This document shows positions 15,052-22,077 of a DNA stretch of 24,119 nt, one piece after another; within the stretch, counting starts at the first letter, position 1; the number at the start of each line of letters is the position of its first letter. This DNA is from JAAYHC01 sp964483175. GTDB lineage: Bacteria > Bacillota > UBA5301. Under the pieces are notes generated by a model. It saw nothing but the letters and a program-made list of their open reading frames with translations, was not told the DNA's origin and did not search any database. A program made the position numbers and the translations under genes. The stretch covers positions 1-24,119 of the forward strand of contig CAZAAT010000033.1 of assembly GCA_964483175.1 (NCBI GenBank), given 5' to 3'.

Positions 15052-16029
15052 CTACTTACTCACCAAATGACACGCCGCCCAATGGTTTGACGCGACTTCG
15101 ACACTCTCGGGCACCTGTTCTTTACAGATATCCATCACCTTCGGACATCTGGTATGGAACCGGCAGCCGCTCGGCGGATTGATCGGACTCGGCACATCAC
15201 CCTGCAGGATAATCCGTTCCCGCTTATAATTCGGATCCGCTACCGGAATCGCCGTTAATAACGCCTGGGTATACGGGTGTTTGGCGTTATCAAACAGCTC
15301 ATACTTATCTGCCAGCTCGACGATCTTGCCCAGATACATCACGGCTACCCGATCGCTAATATGTTTCACCACCGACAAATCATGGGCGATAAACAGGTAG
15401 GTTAGTCCGAACTCCTTCTGCAGATCCTGCAGCAGGTTAATGACCTGAGCCTGGATCGAAACGTCCAAAGCCGAAACCGGCTCATCACAAATAATCAGTT
15501 TAGGCTTAACCGCCAACGCCCGCGCAATCCCGATGCGCTGCCGCTGTCCGCCGCTAAACTCATGCGGATACCGACGGGCATGATATGAGGCCAGACCAAC
15601 AACCTCTAATAGCTCCTGGACCCGCTTCTGACGCTCCTTGCCCTTGGCCAGCCCGTGAATCTTGAGCGGCTCGGCGATAATATCGCCAACGGTCATCCGC
15701 GGGTTAAGCGAGGCATACGGATCCTGGAAGATGATCTGCATATCTTTGCGCAACTCGCGCATCTCTTTAGCGTTCAAGGTTAAAATATTGCGCCCATCAA
15801 AGCGAACCTCACCCGAAGTAGCCTCGATCAACCGCAAAATCACCCGGCCGGTCGTTGACTTGCCGCAGCCGGACTCGCCAACCAACCCGAGCGTTTCACC
15901 CTTGTTCACCGTAAAGCTGATATCATCGACTGCCTGTACAGCCCCGACTTTTTTGGAGAAGATAATCCCCTGTGTTATCGGAAAGTGCTTAACTAAGTGT
16001 TTTACTTCTAATAATGCTTCTGCTGCCAC
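15052..16029 (-). CDS. oppF: Oligopeptide/dipeptide ABC transporter ATP-binding protein F
   Basis: This is a 325-residue cytoplasmic ATPase. Walker A is GESGCGKS (51-58), the Q-loop is in IIFQDPYASLNP (99-110), the signature is FSGGQRQR (158-165), and Walker B is LIICDE (178-183) followed by PVSALD. The C-terminal domain has the CRFHTRCP-type cysteine block typical of Opp/Dpp ATPases. With OppD it powers peptide import through a membrane permease pair. The start is GTG 16029 with AAGGAGGAG upstream, overlapping the oppD stop region 13 bases away. No permease or substrate-binding protein gene lies in the window, so it must serve components encoded elsewhere. DppF or AppF are equally possible names. 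Confidence 0.9.
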   Translation of the reverse strand: MAAEALLEVKHLVKHFPITQGIIFSKKVGAVQAVDDISFTVNKGETLGLVGESGCGKSTTGRVILRLIEATSGEVRFDGRNILTLNAKEMRELRKDMQIIFQDPYASLNPRMTVGDIIAEPLKIHGLAKGKERQKRVQELLEVVGLASYHARRYPHEFSGGQRQRIGIARALAVKPKLIICDEPVSALDVSIQAQVINLLQDLQKEFGLTYLFIAHDLSVVKHISDRVAVMYLGKIVELADKYELFDNAKHPYTQALLTAIPVADPNYKRERIILQGDVPSPINPPSGCRFHTRCPKVMDICKEQVPESVEVASNHWAACHLVSK

Positions 16030-16042
16030 TAGTCTCTCCTCC

Positions 16043-17038
16043 TTACGCCGTTTCCTGCTCGACAGACTTGTAATTCACCAATTTCCAGCATGCCGCCTGA
16101 TGACCCGCTTCAAACTCCTCGATCGGTGGCTCCTGCTCGCGGCAGATCTCCTTAGCATACTCACAGCGCGGGTTAAACCTGCAGCCCATCGGCATCTGGG
16201 TCGGGTTCGGCACCGTACCGGGGATAGCCTCGAGCCGCTCGGTCACCTGGTGCAGTTTAGGAATCGACCCTAATAAACCTTGGGTGTACGGGTGCAATGG
16301 CTTCTCGAAAATCGCCTGGACCGGCGCTTTTTCCACCACTTTTCCGGCGTACATCACAACCACATTATCCGCCATCTCGGCGATAACACCCATATCGTGG
16401 GTGATCAACATAATGCTCATCCCGATATCTTCTTTGAGCGACCGCATCAGATCGAGAATCTGGGCCTGGATGGTCACATCCAACGCGGTGGTCGGCTCGT
16501 CAGCGATCAACAGACTCGGATTGCACGACAGAGCCATCGCAATCATCACCCGTTGCCGCATCCCGCCGGAGAGCTGGTGTGGATACTCATCCAGCCGTTT
16601 GTCCGGCGAAGGAATCCCAACCAAGCGCAACATCTCCTCCGCCTTTTTCCGGGCCTCCTGCTTGGAGACTTTTTGGTGGAGGATGATCGCCTCCATGATC
16701 TGATCTCCGATGGTAAAGACCGGGTTCAGCGAGGTCATCGGCTCTTGGAAGATCATCGAGATCTCGTTGCCGCGGATCGCCCGCATCTCTTTCTCGCTCT
16801 TTTTGAGCAGGTTGCTACCTTTGAAAAAGATCCCCTCACCGCTCACTTTCCCCGGTGATGGAATTAGGCCCATAATTGCCAGCGAGGTCTGACTCTTGCC
16901 GCATCCAGACTCTCCAACGATCCCAAGGGTTTCACCGGGAGCCAGCTCAAAGTTGATACCATCGACCGCCGGGACAACGCCCTCTTCAGTGTAGAAATAA
17001 ACTTTCAAATTTTTCACTTCAAGCAACTTGTCAGACAC
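16043..17038 (-). CDS. oppD: Oligopeptide/dipeptide ABC transporter ATP-binding protein D
   Basis: This is a 331-residue ATPase. Walker A is GESGCGKS (42-49), the Q-loop is MIFQEPMTSLNP (95-106), the signature is LSGGMRQR (156-163) and Walker B is LLIADE (176-181). The C-terminal oligopeptide-transporter domain carries MGCRFNPRC and later cysteines. It is the partner of OppF. The start is GTG 17038 with AGGAGG 8 bases upstream. It lies 31 bases after the regulator gene on the same strand, so regulator, oppD and oppF form one operon. The naming between Opp, Dpp and App is not decided by sequence alone. Confidence 0.9.
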   Translation of the reverse strand: MSDKLLEVKNLKVYFYTEEGVVPAVDGINFELAPGETLGIVGESGCGKSQTSLAIMGLIPSPGKVSGEGIFFKGSNLLKKSEKEMRAIRGNEISMIFQEPMTSLNPVFTIGDQIMEAIILHQKVSKQEARKKAEEMLRLVGIPSPDKRLDEYPHQLSGGMRQRVMIAMALSCNPSLLIADEPTTALDVTIQAQILDLMRSLKEDIGMSIMLITHDMGVIAEMADNVVVMYAGKVVEKAPVQAIFEKPLHPYTQGLLGSIPKLHQVTERLEAIPGTVPNPTQMPMGCRFNPRCEYAKEICREQEPPIEEFEAGHQAACWKLVNYKSVEQETA

Positions 17039-17069
17039 GACAATTTCCTCCTATCTACTCGCAAAACTA

Positions 17070-17822
17070 CTATGATGACTTGTTGACTTCGATTAGTTGT
17101 AGCCGGTAATCAGCATCGTCGCGAAAAACGAACTTAACTTGAAAAGCATCAAAAATGTTATATTCCAAACCAACGACCACCCCATCAGTCTCGATCACGT
17201 TGCCCGCTTTGACCACCGGGCTGCCGACTTCGATCCCTAGGGTTCCCGCCAGGATCTCATCTGCCCTGCCGACCTCGAAACTGCGTTCTTTAAAGATAGT
17301 CGAGCCTTCTTTCTCTAATCCTAATATAGTACGCAGGGGCACTTCTCCCTGCAAAGCCAGTTCATTTACCATTAAATTTAAATGAGTGATCACTTCGGTT
17401 ACGTAAAACGGCTTACCATTAACCGTTTTGCTACGTACGATTTTGAGTAACAGTTCTTTCGGGTTGACCCCCAACAGCTTCGCCGCCTCCGGATCAGCCA
17501 CTCGAAACACCCCGATGCTGCCGCCATTGACACTATTGCCCGCCTCGATCAAGGCACCTGTGAGCCCATCACTCGGTTTGGGCACGGTGACATTGACCCC
17601 CCCTAACCGTTTCTCCATCCTCCGAGCGTAGCTCCGCCGTAACTGTGACAACGATATCCCGGCCTCGGATAAGATCGTCCGGACATAACGGGGGGTTGTA
17701 TCAACCATTTGCGCAATCTCGTCAACCTTTAGGAACGGATCAGACTGGGCAACCTGTACGATCTGATCTTTCTTGGTGAGTTCTCTATCTATCGCTGCTC
17801 TCACTCTCTCTGCCTCACTCAT
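17070..17822 (-). CDS. UTRA-domain transcriptional regulator with unusual HTH
   Basis: This is a 250-residue protein. The N-terminal part (about 28-65) contains a helix-turn-helix, DEIAQMVDTTPRYVRTILSEA, which does not look like the usual GntR winged helix. Residues about 85-248 look like a UTRA ligand-binding domain (chorismate-lyase fold): LLGVNPKELLLKIVRSKTVN, PFYVTEVITHLN, VGLEYNIFDA. Such proteins sense small ligands and regulate adjacent uptake or catabolic genes. It heads the oppDF operon. Start choice is uncertain: the ATG at 17822 has no ribosome binding site and sits 7 bases from a perfect palindrome, while the GTG at codon 7 has GAGG 8 bases upstream. The ligand may be a peptide or a peptide-derived signal. 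Confidence 0.75.
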   Translation of the reverse strand: MSEAERVRAAIDRELTKKDQIVQVAQSDPFLKVDEIAQMVDTTPRYVRTILSEAGISLSQLRRSYARRMEKRLGGVNVTVPKPSDGLTGALIEAGNSVNGGSIGVFRVADPEAAKLLGVNPKELLLKIVRSKTVNGKPFYVTEVITHLNLMVNELALQGEVPLRTILGLEKEGSTIFKERSFEVGRADEILAGTLGIEVGSPVVKAGNVIETDGVVVGLEYNIFDAFQVKFVFRDDADYRLQLIEVNKSS

Positions 17823-17829
17823 GGATTAC

Positions 17830-17847
17830 AACTAACATATGTTAGTT
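17830..17847. promoter_or_regulatory. 18-bp perfect palindrome, likely operator of the UTRA regulator
   Basis: AACTAACAT-ATGTTAGTT is a perfect inverted repeat ending 7 bases before the regulator's ATG. Its place at the start of the operon suggests autoregulation of the regulator and oppDF. A transcript crossing it could also form a hairpin hiding the start codon. Confidence 0.6.
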
Positions 17848-17873
17848 AATTCGGTAATAAAAAACGCGCCTGT

Positions 17874-17912
17874 AAAAAAGCCGTCAACCTAGCATTTTCT
17901 TGTTATGACGGC
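17874..17912 (-). terminator. Terminator after the nicotinate phosphoribosyltransferase gene
   Basis: On the minus strand GCCGTCA and TGACGGC form a 7-bp stem with a 19-base loop, directly followed by TTTTTT. It closes the conserved polA-to-pncB block and separates it from the opp operon. The loop is long for a terminator. Confidence 0.65.
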
Positions 17913-17950
17913 CAAACTCCTCCTAAAAAAGTAATGTTTTTGCGCCATAC

Positions 17951-18988
17951 CTATAATTTTCCAACATACTCAAGCTTTGGATTTGGGCGCAGGCCAGGCA
18001 GACGACCCCGCTTGCCGACCGGTTTGCCGTCGACCTCTTTCAGATCCAAGGTCATATCGATCGGGCTGGCCCCCGAAATATAGCTGCCAACCCCAAATGC
18101 ATCCACTCCAGCCGCAGCCAATTCGCGAATCCGCTCCGGCCACAAACCTCCGGAGGCAAAGATCTTAACCTTATCAAAACCGGCCGCATCTAGGCGATAC
18201 CGCACCTCTTTAACGAGTTCCGGTGTGACTCCGCCGCGTTCGCTCGGGGTATCGAGTCTGATCCCCTCCAACCGTTCGCCCAAAGCCTCGGCTAAGCGCA
18301 GGGACTCCTCGGCCTCGTCTTTGAAGGTATCGACTAGGATAGTGCGCGGCGACTCCGGTGGCATGAACTCATCATAAGCTAGCGCCACCTCAACGCTGTC
18401 CCCGACGATCAGAAAGAGCGCATGTGGCACGGTCCCCGCCGGCTCACTGCCGGCCAGCTTGGCGCCCAAAATACAGCTGGCCCCAACAGCCCCAGCTTTA
18501 AGGGCGGTCCGTTCCATCGCCGGAGCCACCGCCGGATGTAGATGGCGTGCCCCGAAGCATAACACCGGTTTACCTTCGGCAGCCAGAACACATTCTCTGG
18601 TCGCCGTCGCCCACGCCGAACTCGAGGCCAGGATGCCGAGTAGCGGGGTCTCATAGGCCCCGAAAGCGGAATAGGCCCCTTTTATCTGCATCACCGGCTC
18701 CTTGGCCGCAAACTCCGTCCCCTCCGGCAAGGCCCAAACTTCGACGCCGCTACCGGCTAGCAACAGCTTGGCCTCATCCAACCCAGCCAAAACACCAGGT
18801 CTGCGGGCGAAGATTTCGGCGCTGACCACAGTGTCAGCCTTACCGAGCCGCTCTAAGATCTCTTGGGTTTTGAGAAAGTAGATATCGGTAGTTAATCCGG
18901 CCAGAATCTCCTCATGGGTAGCCGAATAGAGCCGTTCTTTTTCAACCTTAATCCCTTTTACCTCCGAAAACTTGACCGCCTTATTCAT
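17951..18988 (-). CDS. pncB: Nicotinate phosphoribosyltransferase
   Basis: This is a 345-residue enzyme of NAD salvage that joins nicotinate and phosphoribosyl pyrophosphate to give nicotinate mononucleotide. Recognisable family stretches are SAEIFARRPGVLAG (about 56-69), CFGARHLHPAVAPAME, SEPAGTVPHAL, IRLDTPSERGG and IFASGGL. The length fits the shorter bacterial and archaeal form, not the roughly 400 to 490-residue E. coli or Bacillus forms. The ATG at 18988 shares one base with the preceding stop (TGATG), with GAGGAG upstream, so it is translationally coupled to the lytic transglycosylase gene. It is the last gene of the block and is followed by a terminator. Confidence 0.88.
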   Translation of the reverse strand: MNKAVKFSEVKGIKVEKERLYSATHEEILAGLTTDIYFLKTQEILERLGKADTVVSAEIFARRPGVLAGLDEAKLLLAGSGVEVWALPEGTEFAAKEPVMQIKGAYSAFGAYETPLLGILASSSAWATATRECVLAAEGKPVLCFGARHLHPAVAPAMERTALKAGAVGASCILGAKLAGSEPAGTVPHALFLIVGDSVEVALAYDEFMPPESPRTILVDTFKDEAEESLRLAEALGERLEGIRLDTPSERGGVTPELVKEVRYRLDAAGFDKVKIFASGGLWPERIRELAAAGVDAFGVGSYISGASPIDMTLDLKEVDGKPVGKRGRLPGLRPNPKLEYVGKL

Positions 18989-19578
18989 CAGCTCTGCTCC
19001 TCTCCATCCATGGCAAACAAGTCTGGGTAGATTAGCTGATATATTTCTCTAATCGCCAGCACTCTGCGGACAAAAAACCGCGTCTCCGAAAACGGAATCA
19101 TATTAACCGTCTCTGGCCGTCCATTCCACTCTTCATCGGCCAGCCACCGCCTCACCCGACCCAGCCCGGCATTGTACGCAGCCAGGGTTAAGTGCTCATC
19201 CTGCTCAAACATCTTTAACAGGTAATTCAAATACCAGCAACCAAAATCAATATTGACTACCGGGTCATAAAGGGATTCGGGATCAAACTCGCCCAGCCCT
19301 TTCATCTCCGCAATCCATCTGCCCGTCTCCGGCAAGATCTGCATCAGCCCCCGGGCATCAACGGATGACCTGGCCCTCGGCCTGAAATTACTCTCTACCC
19401 GAATTACGGCCAGGGCCAAATATGGGTCCAGCCCATACTCGACCGCGGCACCGTTGATCTCAGTAACATAACTGATCGGAAAAATCCGCTCCAAAAAATC
19501 ACGGCTGGTCAGGAGCAATACCGCACCGATCACGAGGATCAGAAGCACAGCCGCAGACAGCCGCCCTAGTCTTTTCAT
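18988..19578 (-). CDS. Membrane-anchored lytic transglycosylase
   Basis: This is a 196-residue protein. Residues about 7-24 are a hydrophobic signal anchor, so the catalytic domain lies outside the cell membrane. The SLT domain (about 37-180) has the catalytic glutamate E62 in VIRVESNFRP, ARGLMQILPETG (75-86) and AAYNAGLGRVRRWL near 133-146. It cleaves peptidoglycan between N-acetylmuramic acid and N-acetylglucosamine, giving anhydro ends, in wall turnover, division or sporulation. Its ATG overlaps the mgsA stop in ATGA. The same gene commonly follows coaE in polA clusters of anaerobic spore formers, which supports its identity as the cluster's Slt. Confidence 0.9.
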   Translation of the reverse strand: MKRLGRLSAAVLLILVIGAVLLLTSRDFLERIFPISYVTEINGAAVEYGLDPYLALAVIRVESNFRPRARSSVDARGLMQILPETGRWIAEMKGLGEFDPESLYDPVVNIDFGCWYLNYLLKMFEQDEHLTLAAYNAGLGRVRRWLADEEWNGRPETVNMIPFSETRFFVRRVLAIREIYQLIYPDLFAMDGEEQS

Positions 19579-19952
19579 CCAAGCCGCTCCAAACCATGGA
19601 TAATAATCTCGGCGGTCGCCAAATTGGTCGCTAGCGGAACATTATGAACATCACAAACCCTCAGTAAGGCCGTAACATCGGGCTCATGCGGCTGAGCCGT
19701 TAACGGGTCACGCAGAAAGAAAACCGCATCCACCTCTCCAGAAGCCACCTTCGCGCCGATCTGCTGGTCACCCCCGAGCGGGCCGGAGTTCATCCGCTGT
19801 ACCACCAATCCGGTCGCCTCACCGATAATCTTCCCGGTTGTACCGGTCGCCAGCAAATTATATTTGGCCAATAACTCACGGTGGGTGCGCACAAACGTCA
19901 CCATCTCATCCTTTTTGCCGTCATGTGCAATTAGGGCCACTGTCTTGGGCAT
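19575..19952 (-). CDS. mgsA: Methylglyoxal synthase
   Basis: This is a 125-residue enzyme that turns dihydroxyacetone phosphate into methylglyoxal and phosphate, a phosphate-releasing bypass of lower glycolysis. The sequence has IAHDGKKDEM at the start, the phosphate-binding GTTGKII (37-43), the catalytic aspartate D62 in SGPLGGDQQIG, and DPLTAQPHEPDV with D82 and H89. I start at ATG 19952, which has GGAGGAG 7-8 bases upstream and a conserved N-terminus; the open frame continues another 24 codons inside coaE. It overlaps the coaE end by 32 bases. Its location inside a polA/coaE cluster is less common than the enzyme itself. Confidence 0.93.
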   Translation of the reverse strand: MPKTVALIAHDGKKDEMVTFVRTHRELLAKYNLLATGTTGKIIGEATGLVVQRMNSGPLGGDQQIGAKVASGEVDAVFFLRDPLTAQPHEPDVTALLRVCDVHNVPLATNLATAEIIIHGLERLG

Positions 19953-20544
19953 CCACAATCTCCTCCCACACCGCTCTGACCTCTTCCCGGAGTTCCGCCA
20001 AGGGTCGATCGGTGTTGATGACATAATCCGCCTGCTTGATTTTTTCTGCTTGTGGCAACTGACTGGCGATCCTTCGCTCGGCCTGAGTCCGACTCAGCCC
20101 ATCACGTTCTAGGATTCGCTTAATCTGCGCCTCTGGCGGGCAAGTAGTTACAACCACCTTGTCCACCAGCTGCCCTAGCCCGGTTTCGATCAATAGCGCT
20201 GCATCAATAACTACTAATTCAGCCCCCTGTGCCAAATAGGCTTGGCACAGTTGTTCAATCCGCGCGATGATGCGGGGATGGGTAATCTGGTTTAGCCGGT
20301 CTAGACTGTCAGCATCGCCGAAGACCAGTTCGGCCAGGACTTTTCTGTTTAATTCGCCATCAGGCTGCAAAACCTTCCGGCCAAAAGCAGCGACTATCTC
20401 CGCTAAGGCAGGCTCCCCGCTCCGCACAATCTCGCGGGCAACCTGATCGGCATCAATGATCTTGGCGCCGAGTTCGGCAAAGATCCCGGCCACCACGCTC
20501 TTTCCGGTAGCGATGGACCCGGTCAATCCCACCACAGTCCCCAA
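19921..20544 (-). CDS. coaE: Dephospho-CoA kinase
   Basis: This 207-residue enzyme performs the last step of coenzyme A synthesis, phosphorylating the ribose 3' hydroxyl of dephospho-CoA. It has P-loop GSIATGKS (9-16), IIDADQVAREIV for the substrate site, HPRI in the lid region, IDAALLIETGL and a final basic helix with RDGLSRTQAERRI. I chose TTG 20544 because AGGAGGG lies 7 bases upstream and gives MGTVVGLTGS; the longer open frame extends into ytaF. The ribosome binding site overlaps the ytaF stop codon, 11 bases away, so the two are coupled. Confidence 0.92.
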   Translation of the reverse strand: MGTVVGLTGSIATGKSVVAGIFAELGAKIIDADQVAREIVRSGEPALAEIVAAFGRKVLQPDGELNRKVLAELVFGDADSLDRLNQITHPRIIARIEQLCQAYLAQGAELVVIDAALLIETGLGQLVDKVVVTTCPPEAQIKRILERDGLSRTQAERRIASQLPQAEKIKQADYVINTDRPLAELREEVRAVWEEIVDAQDSGPNCT

Positions 20545-20555
20545 CCAGAGCCCTC

Positions 20556-21173
20556 CTAGATAATCATTATTAATCCTAATAACATCAGCAGCCCCCCTGG
20601 CAGATAGGCCAGACACTTCGGATAAACCGCCCCCTGCCAGCTGCTGCCAAGCCATTTGCCAAGCCTGATAAAGAGGAGGTTAACCCCTGCCACCAGCACC
20701 GGAAACCACCAGGTCTCCAGGCCGTAAATGCCTAACCCCAGACCCACTCCGGCGGCATCCAGCCCCAAGGCGATGCCTAATACCAGTGCTTCCTGCGGGG
20801 AGATGGTCCCCGATCCATCGATGTCTGCTTGTTCAGGATCCCGCAAGATCTGGATGATCAAGCCTAAGCGTTTCAGCTTTAGTTGCCACATCGTCTTAGG
20901 CACTCGCCGACTCAGCGCTTCGGCGATCTGGATCAGGCCCAAGATTACCAGCAGCAAACCGCCGAGCAGCCCTCCGACTGCGGGGGAGAGCCAGGCTCCG
21001 ATCTGCTGCCCGGCCAACAACGCTACAGCTAAGAGAATCATGCTGCTGGCAGCGACTATAATCAGAGACAGTCGGCTCAGCTTAGTCCCTTTTAGCCCGT
21101 ATGAAAATCCGGCTGCCAGACCATCTAAGCTCACCGCCACCGTCAAAGCCAATAGCCCTGACCAGCTCTGCAT
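20556..21173 (-). CDS. ytaF: Sporulation membrane protein YtaF (MntP-like)
   Basis: This is a 205-residue protein with about six membrane segments in two repeats that begin with aspartate motifs (SLDGLAAGFSYG at 15-26, and LGLDAAGVGLGLG near 137-149). Between them a cytoplasmic or external loop holds an EF-hand-like calcium site, DIDGSGTISPQE (117-128). The family is related to the MntP manganese exporter and includes B. subtilis YtaF. It sits next to coaE and mutM in many spore formers. The start is ATG 21173 with AAAGGAG upstream. The transport substrate is not known; the EF-hand hints at regulation by calcium. Confidence 0.88.
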   Translation of the reverse strand: MQSWSGLLALTVAVSLDGLAAGFSYGLKGTKLSRLSLIIVAASSMILLAVALLAGQQIGAWLSPAVGGLLGGLLLVILGLIQIAEALSRRVPKTMWQLKLKRLGLIIQILRDPEQADIDGSGTISPQEALVLGIALGLDAAGVGLGLGIYGLETWWFPVLVAGVNLLFIRLGKWLGSSWQGAVYPKCLAYLPGGLLMLLGLIMII

Positions 21174-21229
21174 GCTACCACTCCTTTGCCGTTCACCTAC
21201 TTTTATGCAAAGAAGTTGGTACTTGTGCC

Positions 21230-22063
21230 TTACTCACAGCCTCTGACCTGGCACTGCGGGCAAATATGCGAAGATCTGCCTCCGACTATAATCCGCTCAA
21301 TTACTTGGCCGCAGCGGGGACAAACCTCACCGGTGCGACGATAAACCGCCAATAAATTTTGAAAGGTACCTTTTTGGCCCAAGCCATCAAGGTAATCGCT
21401 AACCGAGGTGCCGCGATGCTCAACACCCTGGGCGATCGTCTCGCGAATCGCTTGGTGCAGACGCTTGGCCTCGGCCTTGCTCAAGCTCTCCGCCGGCCGC
21501 TCCGGATGGATGCCCGCCCTAAAGAGGCTCTCATCCACGTAAATATTCCCCAGTCCAGCGATGAAGGTCTGGTCTAATAACAGCGGTTTAATCTTGGTCC
21601 GCCGCTGGAGTCCTTGGTAAAAATAGTCGAAGGTGAAGTAGGCCCCCAAAGGCTCAGGACCGATATCTTTTAGCGACGAGACCCGATCCCAATCACCTGC
21701 GGCAACCAAATGCAAGGTGCCAAACTTGCGGGTATCGTCAAAGATCAACTTGTATTGGGAGGCAAAATAGAAGACCGCCGTAGTGTGTTTGGGCAACTCC
21801 GCCTCTTTGGGCTCAAAGAGCAACCGCCCGGTCATCCGGAGGTGAAAAATCAAGTCATAGCCCGTATCAAGCCTGATGACCAGGTGCTTGCCCCGCCTGA
21901 GCAACTCGCTGATCACCGCCTGGGCGGTGGCCTCGCTCAGTTCAGCAGGGCTCGCTAATTTCAACGCCTTGCCCAACAGCAACTCGCTGGCGATGATCTT
22001 TTGTCCTAAAATCAGTGGTTCAAGACTGCGTTTGATCGTCTCAACTTCCGGTAGTTCCGGCAT
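21230..22063 (-). CDS. mutM: Formamidopyrimidine-DNA glycosylase
   Basis: This 277-residue repair enzyme removes oxidised purines such as 8-oxoguanine and nicks the DNA. It begins MPELPEVET, so P2 (the Schiff-base nucleophile once Met is removed) and E3 are present. K59 sits in LLRRGKHLVI, the lesion-side loop is HLRMTGRL (74-81), and a helix-two-turn-helix region follows with LDQTFIAGLGNIYVDE. The C-terminal zinc finger has C248, C251, C268, C271 and the DNA-contacting R263. All key residues are present. The start is ATG 22063 with AAGGGGTG 5 bases upstream, 14 bases after polA. It is full length for the family. Confidence 0.95.
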   Translation of the reverse strand: MPELPEVETIKRSLEPLILGQKIIASELLLGKALKLASPAELSEATAQAVISELLRRGKHLVIRLDTGYDLIFHLRMTGRLLFEPKEAELPKHTTAVFYFASQYKLIFDDTRKFGTLHLVAAGDWDRVSSLKDIGPEPLGAYFTFDYFYQGLQRRTKIKPLLLDQTFIAGLGNIYVDESLFRAGIHPERPAESLSKAEAKRLHQAIRETIAQGVEHRGTSVSDYLDGLGQKGTFQNLLAVYRRTGEVCPRCGQVIERIIVGGRSSHICPQCQVRGCE

Positions 22064-22077
22064 AACTGCACCCCTTG

